A stretch of DNA of 64,000 nucleotides from Neobacillus sp. FSL H8-0543. Lineage in GTDB: Bacteria > Bacillota > Bacilli > Bacillales > Cytobacillaceae. The notes under the pieces are model-generated. The model saw only the letters and a list, made by a program, of their open reading frames with translations. It did not search any database and had not been told where the DNA came from. The first letter of the stretch is position 1; every line of letters begins with the position of its first letter. The translations under genes were made by a program, and so were the position numbers. This document shows positions 35,599-45,033 of the stretch, piece after piece. The stretch is from assembly GCF_038592905.1 (NCBI RefSeq), contig NZ_CP151943.1, positions 1,428,501 through 1,492,500 on the forward strand, in the 5' to 3' direction.

Positions 35599-36924
35599 TT
35601 AACTTGCTGATTTATCCTCGTTAATCAAAGGAATACTGGTGTTCACCTTCTTCTCTTTAAGAATGATGGCGCAGACAGCCGCTATCGCAGAAATAATCGC
35701 AAAGAAGATGAAAACTTTGCTAAAGTCCTGTGTTCCATTTGCTCCGACGGTAACTAAATAACCGGCAACAAGTGGAGACACGAAAGCACCCATCTGACCA
35801 ATTCCATTCGCTAATCCCGTGGCACTTCCAACGACTTCCTTTGGATATAATTTAGGCAAATAAGCATAAATGGAGCCGAAGTTTAGATTAACAAAGAATC
35901 CAACGAGCAATAACAGGGTTAGTAACAGACCTGTATTGCCTTTTTCAACAGCACCAAGCATCCAGAGCACAGGAATACTTCCGATATAGCCAATCAAAGC
36001 AACAGGCTTCATTCGATGAACGACTTTATCCATCATCCATCCCCCGAGCATCATCGCGAAGAAGGCAACAATATATGGAGCGGAGGCGAATAAACCCATC
36101 TCCTTAAGATTTAATCCATGCTGTGTAACCAAAAAGGAAGTTAACCAGGTCGTTGTTCCCCAGTAAACTGCTAACTGACAAAATAGACAAATCGTAAATA
36201 CATAAAAATTAATATCTTTCAGGAAGACACCATAACTTTTTCTTTTTTCTTCTTTTGACATCTTTTTAACTGGTGAACCGTTATCTTCCTCAATATCCTG
36301 ATCCTTACTCAATTTCCCTTTCGCAATCATTTCCTTTGGTGAATCTGCTACAAAACGCCATAATAAGAGGATTCCAATCACACCTGGAATCGCAAGAACA
36401 TAGAATACCGGTCTCCACTCCCCAGCAAAAAAGGTGAAAGAGATACTAGTGACGATAACAGGGACGATGGCAGGGGCAACTGCCCAGGAAGTGGCAAAAA
36501 ACGAAACGGCTCTTCCTCTTTCTTTACTAGGAAACCAGTTATTGATGGCTCGAATCGCCGGAGCAAAATGATGCCCTTCCCCAAGCCCTAAACCAATGCG
36601 GAGCGCTATAAACTGGGAAAAGTTTTTCACGGCACCTGTTAGCGCCGTAACAAAGGTAAATACGGTAATAGCAATATACATAACCTTTTTTGCGCCAAAT
36701 TTATCAGCAAGAAATCCTGCACTGATTTGGGCAGCAGCATAGGCAAAGAAAAACACTGAAGCAAGTTGACCTACTTCTACAGGCGTTAAATTTAAATCCT
36801 TCTGAATGAATGGAAGAAAAGTCAAAACGGCCATTCTATCAAAATAATTAATAATATAAACTAACCATAGAATGATTAGAACTGCATAGCGATATCCCCA
36901 TGCTTTTTTTACAATAGTAGACAT
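35599..36924 (-). CDS. MFS transporter, anion:cation symporter type
   Basis: About 441 residues, 12 membrane segments. Starts YAVLIILWLVYIINYFDRMAVLTFLPFI, with the loop 2-3 motif GFLADKFGAKKVMY and LGLGEGHHFAPAIRAINNWFP, typical of the ACS (hexuronate, phthalate, galactonate, organic acid) family. In this operon with an acyl-CoA ligase and SDR it probably imports the organic acid that the ligase activates; the substrate is unknown. Start at the second ATG (36924) is a little better placed than 36936. Confidence 0.85.
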   Translation of the reverse strand: MSTIVKKAWGYRYAVLIILWLVYIINYFDRMAVLTFLPFIQKDLNLTPVEVGQLASVFFFAYAAAQISAGFLADKFGAKKVMYIAITVFTFVTALTGAVKNFSQFIALRIGLGLGEGHHFAPAIRAINNWFPSKERGRAVSFFATSWAVAPAIVPVIVTSISFTFFAGEWRPVFYVLAIPGVIGILLLWRFVADSPKEMIAKGKLSKDQDIEEDNGSPVKKMSKEEKRKSYGVFLKDINFYVFTICLFCQLAVYWGTTTWLTSFLVTQHGLNLKEMGLFASAPYIVAFFAMMLGGWMMDKVVHRMKPVALIGYIGSIPVLWMLGAVEKGNTGLLLTLLLLVGFFVNLNFGSIYAYLPKLYPKEVVGSATGLANGIGQMGAFVSPLVAGYLVTVGANGTQDFSKVFIFFAIISAIAAVCAIILKEKKVNTSIPLINEDKSAS

Positions 36925-36942
36925 TTCTTCTCTCATCCTCTC

Positions 36943-38535
36943 TTATTTAACGCTGGGTATATTTTTCAGCGCGGTTTTTAAAATTTTCCCTGCCGGATTA
37001 CGCGGTAATTCAGAAACCAATTCTACTAGTTTCGGAACTTTATAATTTGCTAAATGCTGTGCAACAAACGCTCTTACTTCTTCAATATCAATGCTTTCAT
37101 CCGCCTTAGCTACAATAACCGCTTTTACAATTTCACCAAAGACTGGATCTGGAACACCAACTACTGCCGCTTCCAGTACTTGCGGATGATTATAAAGGAC
37201 ATTTTCTACTTCAATCGAAAATATTTTTTCACCGCCACGGTTGATTAAATCCTTTTTCCGATCGACGATATAGACGAAACCATCACCATCAATTTTTGCC
37301 AAATCACCAGAACGCCAATATCCATTAAGAAATGAAGTATGGTTGGCAGTCTCATTGTTCCAATAGCTTTCGACGACCATTGGCCCTTTAATCAACAATT
37401 CACCAACTTCTCCGGGCAAGCAGGGCTCATCTAGCTCATTTACCACGATCATCTCTCCAACAGGTACAGGCAATCCGACTGAATCGACCTTCGCTGCATC
37501 ATAAACCTGCGGCATGATTGTGGCAGGTGAGGACGTCTCCGTTGCTCCATAAGCATTGTGCAGGTAGGCATTGGGAAAGTACTTCTTTAATTTATAGATG
37601 GTTTCGGTTGACATTGGTGCCCCACCATAGGCGATACAATTGACTTTTGGATAACTATTTAATGAAAAATCGGCATGAGCCATCATCATAATGTAGATGG
37701 TAGGGACGTTGAACAAAAAGGTTATCTCTTCTTCCACCGTTAATCGGATATATTCCTCTGTTTTATATCTGGTCATAATAACCGAAGTTCCGCCAACCCT
37801 TATCATATGGAGGAACTGGCCAATCAAGCCTGTGACATGAAAGAGCGGAACAGCAATTAATGTTCTTGTTTCGTGATTGGACTGTAATACCGATTGATAA
37901 TTAATCGAACTGTGGATGGCGCCTAAATGACTGCCGACTGCACCTTTTGGAAGACCAGTTGTACCAGATGTGTACATAATAAATAAAGGGTCATCCTCCG
38001 ACACATTAATCTCGACCACGGTGGAGGGCTGATCTAAAATTTCAAAAGGCAAATAGTCTTTACGTTTAGCCGTTTGATCTCCAACTAAGAAAAAGTATTG
38101 AACTTCTAAGCTGGAATCTTCATCCCTCATGTTTTCAACCTTTTCCAGGAATTCATCATCTACAAACAAGAGTTTGCTACCCGATTGTTTAATCATGTAG
38201 GAAAGCTCTTTTTCTCTTAATCTTGTATTTAATGGAACGACAATGGCCCCTATTTTTGCACAGGCAAAGATCAGCAGACAAAACTCAATACTATTCCCTA
38301 ATAACAAAGCAATGCGGTCTCCTTTTTGAACACACATGGAGTTTTGTAAATTGCCAGCAATCTTCTCTGCTTTATCAACCATCTCTTTATACGTTAAGCG
38401 CACTTCGTTCCTTACTATCGCTTCGTGATCAGGGCATTTCTTGGCACTCGCTTCCAGCATCGCAAATAGATTTTCTGGTCGGTTCTCAAATACTTTTAAT
38501 TCACGGTTAAAGTGGGTTTCTTTGATGATATTCAT
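36943..38535 (-). CDS. Acyl-CoA synthetase (AMP-forming ligase)
   Basis: 530-residue adenylate-forming enzyme. P-loop MYTSGTTGLPKGA, A5 YGATETSS, A7 YWRSGDLAKID and A8 hinge DRKKDLINRGGEKI, ending with the A10 lysine motif NPAGKILK. Activates a carboxylic acid to its CoA thioester in the cytoplasm; chain length unknown. Start ATG at 38535 with perfect AAAGGAGGTG upstream. 28 nt after the SDR gene, same operon and sigma-54 promoter. Confidence 0.92.
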   Translation of the reverse strand: MNIIKETHFNRELKVFENRPENLFAMLEASAKKCPDHEAIVRNEVRLTYKEMVDKAEKIAGNLQNSMCVQKGDRIALLLGNSIEFCLLIFACAKIGAIVVPLNTRLREKELSYMIKQSGSKLLFVDDEFLEKVENMRDEDSSLEVQYFFLVGDQTAKRKDYLPFEILDQPSTVVEINVSEDDPLFIMYTSGTTGLPKGAVGSHLGAIHSSINYQSVLQSNHETRTLIAVPLFHVTGLIGQFLHMIRVGGTSVIMTRYKTEEYIRLTVEEEITFLFNVPTIYIMMMAHADFSLNSYPKVNCIAYGGAPMSTETIYKLKKYFPNAYLHNAYGATETSSPATIMPQVYDAAKVDSVGLPVPVGEMIVVNELDEPCLPGEVGELLIKGPMVVESYWNNETANHTSFLNGYWRSGDLAKIDGDGFVYIVDRKKDLINRGGEKIFSIEVENVLYNHPQVLEAAVVGVPDPVFGEIVKAVIVAKADESIDIEEVRAFVAQHLANYKVPKLVELVSELPRNPAGKILKTALKNIPSVK

Positions 38536-38563
38536 CGTTACACCTCCTTTAGGTTTATTTCCA

Positions 38564-39322
38564 TTATCGTGCTGTCCAGCCGCCATCCACATTTAATACC
38601 TGGCCAGTCACATACGCTGATGTATCAGATGCCAAGAAGACGACTGGTCCCACAAGGTCTGAGGTTTCTCCGATTCTTTTTATCATGGTAGAATTTATTA
38701 TTTTTTCCGATCTTTCAGGATCAGAGAGCCACTCTTTCGTCATCGGTGTTGTGATATATCCTGGCCCGATGGAGTTTACGGTAATATTATGGGGAGCTAA
38801 TTCTTCAGCCCATACCTTTGTCAGCTGGTTTATACCACCTTTAGTCGCGGCATAGGATGTTTGAAAGGGCATTCCAACTGTTCCTAAAATGGAAGAGATA
38901 TTGATGATTTTTCCATAGTTTTGCTTAATCATCTGTTTGGCACAAGCTTGTCCAACTAGAAAAATTCCTTTTAAATTGACCGTTAGAACTTGATCCCAAT
39001 CACTTTCTTCCACTTCAACTAGGGGTTTCCGGATATTCATTCCTGCATTGTTAACTAAAATGTCCAGCGACCCAAACTGATCAACAATTTGTGCAACCAG
39101 CTGCTCCACTTGATCCTTTTTCGTAACATCACATGAAATATAGGAGGCATCCAGCTTTTCTTCCTTTAACTGTGATACAGCCTGCTCCCCTTCTTCCTGC
39201 CCGCGACTGGAGATAACCAGTGTTGCACCATAATGCCCTAAGGCTTGCGCCATGCCAAATCCAATCCCTTTACTTCCTCCCGTAATGAGGGCTACCTTTC
39301 CTTTTAGATCAAATGTTGGCAT
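38564..39322 (-). CDS. SDR family oxidoreductase (FabG-like)
   Basis: 252 residues. Rossmann dehydrogenase with the cofactor loop TGGSKGIGFG, NNAG, catalytic Ser in NISSILG, YAATKGG (Tyr-x3-Lys) and the C-terminal NVDGGW. NADP(H)- or NAD(H)-dependent reduction or oxidation of a hydroxyl/keto group, perhaps on the acyl-CoA made by the ligase. Starts at the ATG 39322, 6 nt after AGAAGG; ATG 39328 is an alternative. First gene of the operon, about 55 nt from the predicted sigma-54 start site. Confidence 0.9.
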   Translation of the reverse strand: MPTFDLKGKVALITGGSKGIGFGMAQALGHYGATLVISSRGQEEGEQAVSQLKEEKLDASYISCDVTKKDQVEQLVAQIVDQFGSLDILVNNAGMNIRKPLVEVEESDWDQVLTVNLKGIFLVGQACAKQMIKQNYGKIINISSILGTVGMPFQTSYAATKGGINQLTKVWAEELAPHNITVNSIGPGYITTPMTKEWLSDPERSEKIINSTMIKRIGETSDLVGPVVFLASDTSAYVTGQVLNVDGGWTAR

Positions 39323-39387
39323 ATTCATACCTTCTCTCACACCTTTTCAGAATTTTGTAGGTTTGTTATGTACCCAATTATTACTAT

Positions 39388-39404
39388 TGCAATTATTGTG
39401 CCAA
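39388..39404 (-). promoter_or_regulatory. Sigma-54 (-24/-12) promoter of the SDR-ligase-MFS-phaC operon
   Basis: On the minus strand the sequence reads TGGCACaattaTTGCA, matching the TGGCAC-N5-TTGC(A/T) consensus at every fixed base. It is about 65 bp upstream of the SDR start and next to a gene for a GAFTGA-bearing activator. This is one of the best-supported regulatory sites in the window. Confidence 0.93.
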
Positions 39405-39524
39405 TTTTATGTATAATCAGATAATATACAATAGTTCGACACTTGTTGACAAAAGTACTCAAATTTTTCATGATATTTACAGTTTAAACATTATTAACTT
39501 GAAATTGCCTGATTTGGGACAATG
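39405..39524. promoter_or_regulatory. Presumed activator-binding region upstream of the sigma-54 promoter
   Basis: Non-coding. Contains an imperfect dyad around ACTTGT-TG-ACAAAAGT near 39440-39457, about 45-60 bp upstream of -24, where an enhancer-binding protein would sit. Site proposed from position only. Confidence 0.4.
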
Positions 39525-39551
39525 AAAAAAAGCCAACGGATAGACGTTGAC
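39525..39551 (-). terminator. Terminator downstream of the sigma-54 activator gene
   Basis: Stem GTCAACG / CGTTGGC (one G-T pair) followed on the minus strand by seven T residues, about 110 bp past the gene's stop. The intervening 110 bp holds nothing I recognise. Confidence 0.8.
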
Positions 39552-39663
39552 TCATAGATTTTGTCCGTTTTGTGATTCCTTTTTTCATCAAAGCTCTTTA
39601 ATGCCACCGCAGTTAATATAAATTTTTTCTAAAAAAACAACCTCTATTAGAAAACAACCTTCG

Positions 39664-41094
39664 TTATAGACCAAGCTTTTGCATTTTTTTTACAAGCGCA
39701 GACTGACTGATTCCTAATTCTTTGGCGGCACGTCGGGTTGTTTTTGATTCTTCCATATGCTCCTTTATGATCTTTCGTTCAATATTGGCGATAATTTCCT
39801 TAAGCTTCCCTTTTTCTGATTTTCTACTCTCATTATTTTGACACATACCCGGAGGCAAATCCTTCATGGTTATTTCATCATGATCCGTCGTTACTACCAA
39901 TCTCTCGATTAAATTTTCCAGTTCTCTAACATTACCTGGCCAGAGATATTCCTCAAAGTAACGAATGACTTCCGGGTGAAATTGTTTGTTTAAGCGATAT
40001 TTTATATTGTATTTATTTAAAAAATAAAAACCAAGCGGCACGATATCGGCTTTCCGCTCTCGTAAGGGCGGCACTTTTATGGGCACAATATTTAACCTGT
40101 AATAAAGGTCCCTTCTGAAATCACGTTTGTCGACCATTTCCTCTAAATTCATATTCGTTGCGGAGATGACTCTTACGTCAATTTTGAAGCTCTTTCGCCC
40201 GCCAACACGCCTTATTTCAAATTCCTGTAATACTCTTAATAGCTTCACTTGAAGATCGATAGGCATATCGCCAATCTCATCTAAAAAAATCGTCCCCCCG
40301 TTTGCCTGCTCGAATAGACCAGGCTTGCCATTACTGTTTGCGCCTGTAAAGGCACCCTTTTCATAGCCAAATAACTCAGACTCCAGCAGGTGTTCAGGTA
40401 TTGCTGCACAGTTTACTTTAATCAGGGGTTTATCTGCTCGATCGCTTTCCTGATGAAGGTAATTTACAATCCCTTCCTTCCCGACACCTGACTCGCCTAA
40501 AATTAGGACCGTTGAGTCAACCTTTGCTACTTTTTTTGCAAGATGGAAAACCTTCATAATTTCCTGACTTTGCGCGACAATTCCATCCAGATGCATATGT
40601 ATTAATTCTCTTTTTTCAAATTCTTTAATTTCGCTCATATACCTTTCAGTAAGGAGCTTAGATTGATATAATTCGGTTTTTATATTATTTAAATCCGATA
40701 TATCTCTTACATTTGTGACAACATAGGTAATTTCTCCGTTTTGATTGAATACAGGATTACCAGTTACTAACAGTTCCTTTCCCTTAACAATCTGAATGAT
40801 CGTTTGAGGCGTCCTTTCATCTAAAACCTTCATCGTGACGGATTCAGATACAACTCCCGTTTCCACTACCGTCTTCATGCTTTTTCCAAGTAGTTCGTGA
40901 CTTTGAACATCGGTAATTCTTGAGTACGCTTGATTTACCATGATTCCAACACCTTTGTTGTCAGAAACGTAAATACCATCGTAACTCGACTGGAAAATCG
41001 AAACTAAGATATGTTCAAGCTCTGTTTTGTTCACACCATTCTTTGTCATATCTTCAGAAATGAAGATGTCTTCACTCGTAAACAGCCTTTCCAC
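39664..41094 (-). CDS. Sigma-54-dependent transcriptional activator (PAS-AAA+-Fis HTH)
   Basis: 476 residues. N-terminal PAS domain (about 26-135: GIYVSDNKGVGIMVNQAYSRITD), short coiled coil, AAA+ domain with Walker A GESGVGKE (200-207), sigma-54 contact loop GAFTGA (247-252), Walker B GGTIFLDEIGD and R-finger region. The C-terminal Fis-type HTH is RRAAKELGISQSALVKKMQKLG. The HTH and PAS arrangement resembles the RocR/BkdR/AcoR-like activators of Bacillus. Very likely activates the adjacent -24/-12 promoter in response to a small ligand bound by PAS. No ATG-proximal alternative start needed. Confidence 0.95.
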   Translation of the reverse strand: MERLFTSEDIFISEDMTKNGVNKTELEHILVSIFQSSYDGIYVSDNKGVGIMVNQAYSRITDVQSHELLGKSMKTVVETGVVSESVTMKVLDERTPQTIIQIVKGKELLVTGNPVFNQNGEITYVVTNVRDISDLNNIKTELYQSKLLTERYMSEIKEFEKRELIHMHLDGIVAQSQEIMKVFHLAKKVAKVDSTVLILGESGVGKEGIVNYLHQESDRADKPLIKVNCAAIPEHLLESELFGYEKGAFTGANSNGKPGLFEQANGGTIFLDEIGDMPIDLQVKLLRVLQEFEIRRVGGRKSFKIDVRVISATNMNLEEMVDKRDFRRDLYYRLNIVPIKVPPLRERKADIVPLGFYFLNKYNIKYRLNKQFHPEVIRYFEEYLWPGNVRELENLIERLVVTTDHDEITMKDLPPGMCQNNESRKSEKGKLKEIIANIERKIIKEHMEESKTTRRAAKELGISQSALVKKMQKLGL

Positions 41095-41350
41095 TCGAGT
41101 TCCTCCCTTAATACCTGTTGATAACTTTTTGAATCAAAAATTCGCATTGATTCGATTTGTAATCATTTATAGTATAAGTATTTCTCTAACTTTTCCAGAT
41201 TCCCTTTTATTTTTGGAAAAATAGGAATTTTCTACTATTCTTTAATTGACTATATCAAACTATTAATGGCGACTTTGAAGAGAATTGGATAATTTGAGGG
41301 CTGGCCTGTCCGAACCTGATGCGACTTCGAAATACAGGTGCAGGAGCAAC

Positions 41351-41496
41351 GTAATATAAGTTCAAAAATGGGGTGAGTGATCCAATCAGCAGATAGAATG
41401 ATGATTTTGGCAGATAGACCAACGAAAAAGGCAGATAGAACGATCAATTTGGCAGATAAGAGAAACTTCGGGGGGAAAAGTAAGCCCCAAAGTACG
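41351..41496 (+). repeat. Dispersed 146-bp element with four 21-bp-spaced GCAGATAG cores (copy 1)
   Basis: GCAGATAG starts at 41389, 41410, 41431 and 41452 (last is GCAGATAAG), spaced exactly 21 bp. Conserved flanks are an AAAAATGGGG stretch on the left, and AAACTTCG then AAGCCC and AAGTAC on the right. The same flanks occur in inverted orientation at 56276-56448 and 56492-56654. The rest of 41105-41350 shows no gene and should hold the activator gene's promoter. Confidence 0.92.
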
Positions 41497-41517
41497 TGAT
41501 TATACTAATATAAAAGA

Positions 41518-41549
41518 AAAATCCCAAGATAAAAAGTCTTAGGATTTTC
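41518..41549 (-). terminator. Terminator after the response regulator gene
   Basis: Stem AAATCCCAAGA / TCTTAGGATTT (one mismatch), 7-nt loop, just after the stop. Confidence 0.85.
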
Positions 41550-41555
41550 ATACCA

Positions 41556-42260
41556 TCATAAGCTACTCAGCATATAGCCTAGACCTGGATAGGTAATAAT
41601 ATATTCGCCCTCTTCTTGTAAGAGGTCCTTTATTTTCCGTCTAATTCTTGCAATTCCTACTCTTATATATTCTACATCATCACGGTATTGCGGACCCCAA
41701 ACCTCTGACAAGAATGTTTTATGCTCGACAATTTTATCAATATTTAGTGCCAATATTTCCATAACGGAATATTCCGTTTGGGTTAGCTTTAATTCAACAT
41801 CACTGATCCAGCATCTTTTGCTGCCTACATCAATCGTAAGTTCACCTGTACGAACAATAGGTGACTCTTCTCGATAGGATTCGCCTAATCTAGATTGACT
41901 CCGACGCAGTACGGCATTAACTCTCGCGAATAGTTCATCTAATGAGAATGGCTTTGTTAAATAATCATCAGCCCCGGCATTCAAACCCACCACTTTATCC
42001 TTTGGGTTGCTTCTTGCTGTAAGCATGATTACCGGAACACTACTAAACTTTCTGAGTTCTTCTAAAATATAAAAACCATCTTGGCCTGGCATCATAATAT
42101 CAAGTAGGATGAGGTCTGGTGAAATAAGATCAAATTTCTCCAATAGTTCTTCTCCTGAACCTAATGATGTTACTTCATAGCCGACTGATTTCAAGTTTGC
42201 TGAAACAAACCTCAAAATTTTCGGTTCATCATCAACTAAACAAATCCTTTGATTTTTCAT
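41556..42260 (-). CDS. OmpR-family response regulator
   Basis: 234 residues. Receiver domain with acidic pocket DDEP, phosphorylation Asp54 (LILLDIMMPGQDG), Thr (MLTAR) and Lys (LTKPF), then a winged-helix DNA-binding domain (LTQTEYSVMEILALN ... DDVEYIRVGIARIRRKI). It starts 2 nt after the kinase stop, so the pair is co-translated. Likely target is the neighbouring MFS gene or its own operon, by context. Confidence 0.93.
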   Translation of the reverse strand: MKNQRICLVDDEPKILRFVSANLKSVGYEVTSLGSGEELLEKFDLISPDLILLDIMMPGQDGFYILEELRKFSSVPVIMLTARSNPKDKVVGLNAGADDYLTKPFSLDELFARVNAVLRRSQSRLGESYREESPIVRTGELTIDVGSKRCWISDVELKLTQTEYSVMEILALNIDKIVEHKTFLSEVWGPQYRDDVEYIRVGIARIRRKIKDLLQEEGEYIITYPGLGYMLSSL

Positions 42261-42262
42261 AC

Positions 42263-44872
42263 TTACTCACTTCCTTTCAATACAGGAAAAAAGAGTGTGA
42301 ACGTGCTTCCTTTCCCTACTTCACTAGTCACTTCTATTCTTCCTTCATGCGCTTCCATTATTCCCGCACAAATAGCAAGCCCCAAGCCAGTTCCACCTGT
42401 TCTCCTGGTTGCAGTTACATCAACTTGGTAAAAGCGATTAAATATATTTGTAACATGATCAGCAGAAATCCCTATTCCATTATCTGAAATAGAAATCGTT
42501 ATGAAATCATCGTCTCTATCCAATGTAATATCAATCTTCTTTACCTTGGCATCATTATAGCGCAATGCATTTGTAAATAAATTAACAAGAACCTGCTGCA
42601 CTCTCAACTTATCAGCATAAAATGTGAAATCGACTCCTAAGTGATTATGATAGTGAAAAATCGCATCTTCTCGTAATGCCAGAGGAATTTGTTCTATTGA
42701 CTTTCTAATTTGCGGATCAGCCACAATCATATTTCGTTCTATATACAATGACCCGGATTCAATCTTCGAAATATCCATCCAATCACTAACTAGATGCTGA
42801 ATTCTTTCAATATCCTCATGTACTCCTTCTAAAAGCTCCAGCTTAAAATCAGGATCCCACTCTACATCAGAACGAAGTAATGTCTCAACACTTCCTTTGA
42901 TATTGGTGATTGGCGTTTTAAACTCATGGGAAGCCAAAGAAATTAAATTATTTTTTAATGTATCAATCTCTTCTTCCTTCGTTATATCTCTAAGGAGCAG
43001 ACCTTCTCCAATAATAGCGTCATCAAGCATAACAGAAAACTTATGAAGAATATAATACTTTGGTTTCTTTGGTTTTTGCTTGTATTCTAATTTTAGATCA
43101 CCCTTTTCATCCGTGAAAAAGGCAAATAGCTCCTCTTTATCAATATCAAATAATTTACTGAATCTCCTAAAAACATCATCAAGATTGGCTAACTTATACT
43201 CTTGATCATTTGAAACAACATTGAGGAAGAATTCATTGATATATTCAACTTCTTTTTGATTGTTAACAAGCATTAATCCTTCTGACATACTTTCTAAGAC
43301 AGCCTTTAACACGGCATGTTTATGACGAATGGTTTCAAATAAAAATTTATTTTGCAGCATAACAGCTAATGAACCAGCAAAGGTATTAAGAAATTCCTGA
43401 TCACTTGCCGTGATTAATTGATCACTCGGCAAATCAACAATTAAAAAGCCTTTATGATTTTTTTCAATTACGATTGGTTCAATATGCTGTTGAACGCCCC
43501 TCATATGCTCTTTGAGGTAATCCAATAGGTTTTGTTTTGAATAAATCCTCTCATTCGTCACAGCTAAGTCTTGAAAAAAAACATGGATTGAATAGTCCAT
43601 AAAGGGTTTAATTTCTCTTAAACAATGTTGAATAAAATGAGCTAAGTCTTTATCAGTAGAAACAGAGGTAATTAATTTATTTACCGCCTTCAGCTCTAAA
43701 TTCTTATTTTGCAAAATAGCCGTTCTTTCTTGAACTCGCCCTTCAAGCTCCTTGTTTAATTTCATTAATCCCCTTCTATTTTTCTCAACCTCATCAATCA
43801 TCTGATTAAAATGGAAAAAGAGTTCCTTCATTTCTTGTGGGCCTTGTATCTTCTTTGTTAATGACCGCTTTTCTTTAAAGTCTTTTGTGTAGTCTTTTAT
43901 ATAACTAAGTAAATGACGAATGGTCTTTTCCAAGCGATTCGTCAGAAAAAAGCTTACGAAAACCAACATAATGGCGGTTAGTAGGAAAAATACAATAATT
44001 AATATAACGGCATTTTTATACGCATTTGTAATGGCCTCTGTTGGTTTATTAATCCATACAGTCCAGTCTAAAGTATTAATTTTTTCAAAGGTCGCAAATA
44101 CCTTGCCTGGAGGATCTTCTAGCTTGATGAAGCCACTCCCCTGCCCTTTGTGAGTCTTTTCACTCTTCTGGACAATATCTGAATGTGTCAGATTTACTAG
44201 CTCTTTCCTCGTATCAACGAAAGGACTAACGATGACATTTTTCTCTTGATCAATGACCAACGCATAGCCTTCTTCGCCAAAGCTTCTGTTTTTAATATGC
44301 TCACCCAATGCATTCAAATCCAAAGCACCAAGTACATAACCAATCATTTCTCCTTCGCCATTGAGGATGGGGGAAACAATTGTAACTAATAATGTATTTG
44401 TGCCTCCCCGACCATGGAATACTGGGGATATAACGGTACTTCTTGTTTTTAACAATTCTTTGTAATAGGATCGATCATTAAAGTTAAGATTTTCTCTTCT
44501 TTCCCCATTTGTATATACCTCTGGGTAGAAAACCATCGATTGACCTTTACTATCTCCTACATATAAATTAACAAACCCTGTGAAATTCGATTTTATATCC
44601 TTAAGCTGCTTTTGAATTCTATCATGATCCCCACTTTCAAAGGCTTCCTGAATATGGAGTGCTTCTGTTTGGATAATCTTTTTATGCTCTAAAATATAAT
44701 TGCCGATATAATCGGAAAGATATTTTGTCGCTTCTGCTTGGCTCTTTTGATTTTCTTTTATTAAGGAGGATAGTTGGTAGATTTGCAGGCTTCCTAAGAT
44801 AACAATTGAAAAAAACGCAATCGTTAAGAAGGAATAGATGAGTTCTCTTTTTAAGGAACGGGACCTTCTCAT
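42263..44872 (-). CDS. Large multi-domain sensor histidine kinase (dCache-HAMP-GAF/PAS-HisKA)
   Basis: 869 residues. TM1 (12-32), extracellular dCache-type sensor (about 40-285, with FNDRSYYKELL, VSPVFHGRGGTNTLLVTIVSPI and GYVLGALDL), TM2 (about 288-312) and HAMP. A coiled coil, a GAF-like domain (about 385-515) and a PAS-like domain (about 530-640) follow. HisKA has His649 in SLASHEFKTPITN, and HATPase_c has LFTNALRYND, DNGIGIS and GTGLGLAI. Two internal sensor domains besides the external one indicate integration of extracellular ligand and cytoplasmic state. First gene of the pair, about 160 nt after the MFS gene. Confidence 0.93.
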   Translation of the reverse strand: MRRSRSLKRELIYSFLTIAFFSIVILGSLQIYQLSSLIKENQKSQAEATKYLSDYIGNYILEHKKIIQTEALHIQEAFESGDHDRIQKQLKDIKSNFTGFVNLYVGDSKGQSMVFYPEVYTNGERRENLNFNDRSYYKELLKTRSTVISPVFHGRGGTNTLLVTIVSPILNGEGEMIGYVLGALDLNALGEHIKNRSFGEEGYALVIDQEKNVIVSPFVDTRKELVNLTHSDIVQKSEKTHKGQGSGFIKLEDPPGKVFATFEKINTLDWTVWINKPTEAITNAYKNAVILIIVFFLLTAIMLVFVSFFLTNRLEKTIRHLLSYIKDYTKDFKEKRSLTKKIQGPQEMKELFFHFNQMIDEVEKNRRGLMKLNKELEGRVQERTAILQNKNLELKAVNKLITSVSTDKDLAHFIQHCLREIKPFMDYSIHVFFQDLAVTNERIYSKQNLLDYLKEHMRGVQQHIEPIVIEKNHKGFLIVDLPSDQLITASDQEFLNTFAGSLAVMLQNKFLFETIRHKHAVLKAVLESMSEGLMLVNNQKEVEYINEFFLNVVSNDQEYKLANLDDVFRRFSKLFDIDKEELFAFFTDEKGDLKLEYKQKPKKPKYYILHKFSVMLDDAIIGEGLLLRDITKEEEIDTLKNNLISLASHEFKTPITNIKGSVETLLRSDVEWDPDFKLELLEGVHEDIERIQHLVSDWMDISKIESGSLYIERNMIVADPQIRKSIEQIPLALREDAIFHYHNHLGVDFTFYADKLRVQQVLVNLFTNALRYNDAKVKKIDITLDRDDDFITISISDNGIGISADHVTNIFNRFYQVDVTATRRTGGTGLGLAICAGIMEAHEGRIEVTSEVGKGSTFTLFFPVLKGSE

Positions 44873-45033
44873 TTTCTCCTTCCTTTCTGTGATTAACTCG
44901 TTTCGTGCATTTTATAAAAACGAAATGAAAAAAAAGGCACCTGCTCTGACTTTAACATAAAACTAAGCGAGAACAGATACCATATGTTTTTATTTATTTT
45001 GTCGTTACTACTAAAAATCGATAAACTTCGATC

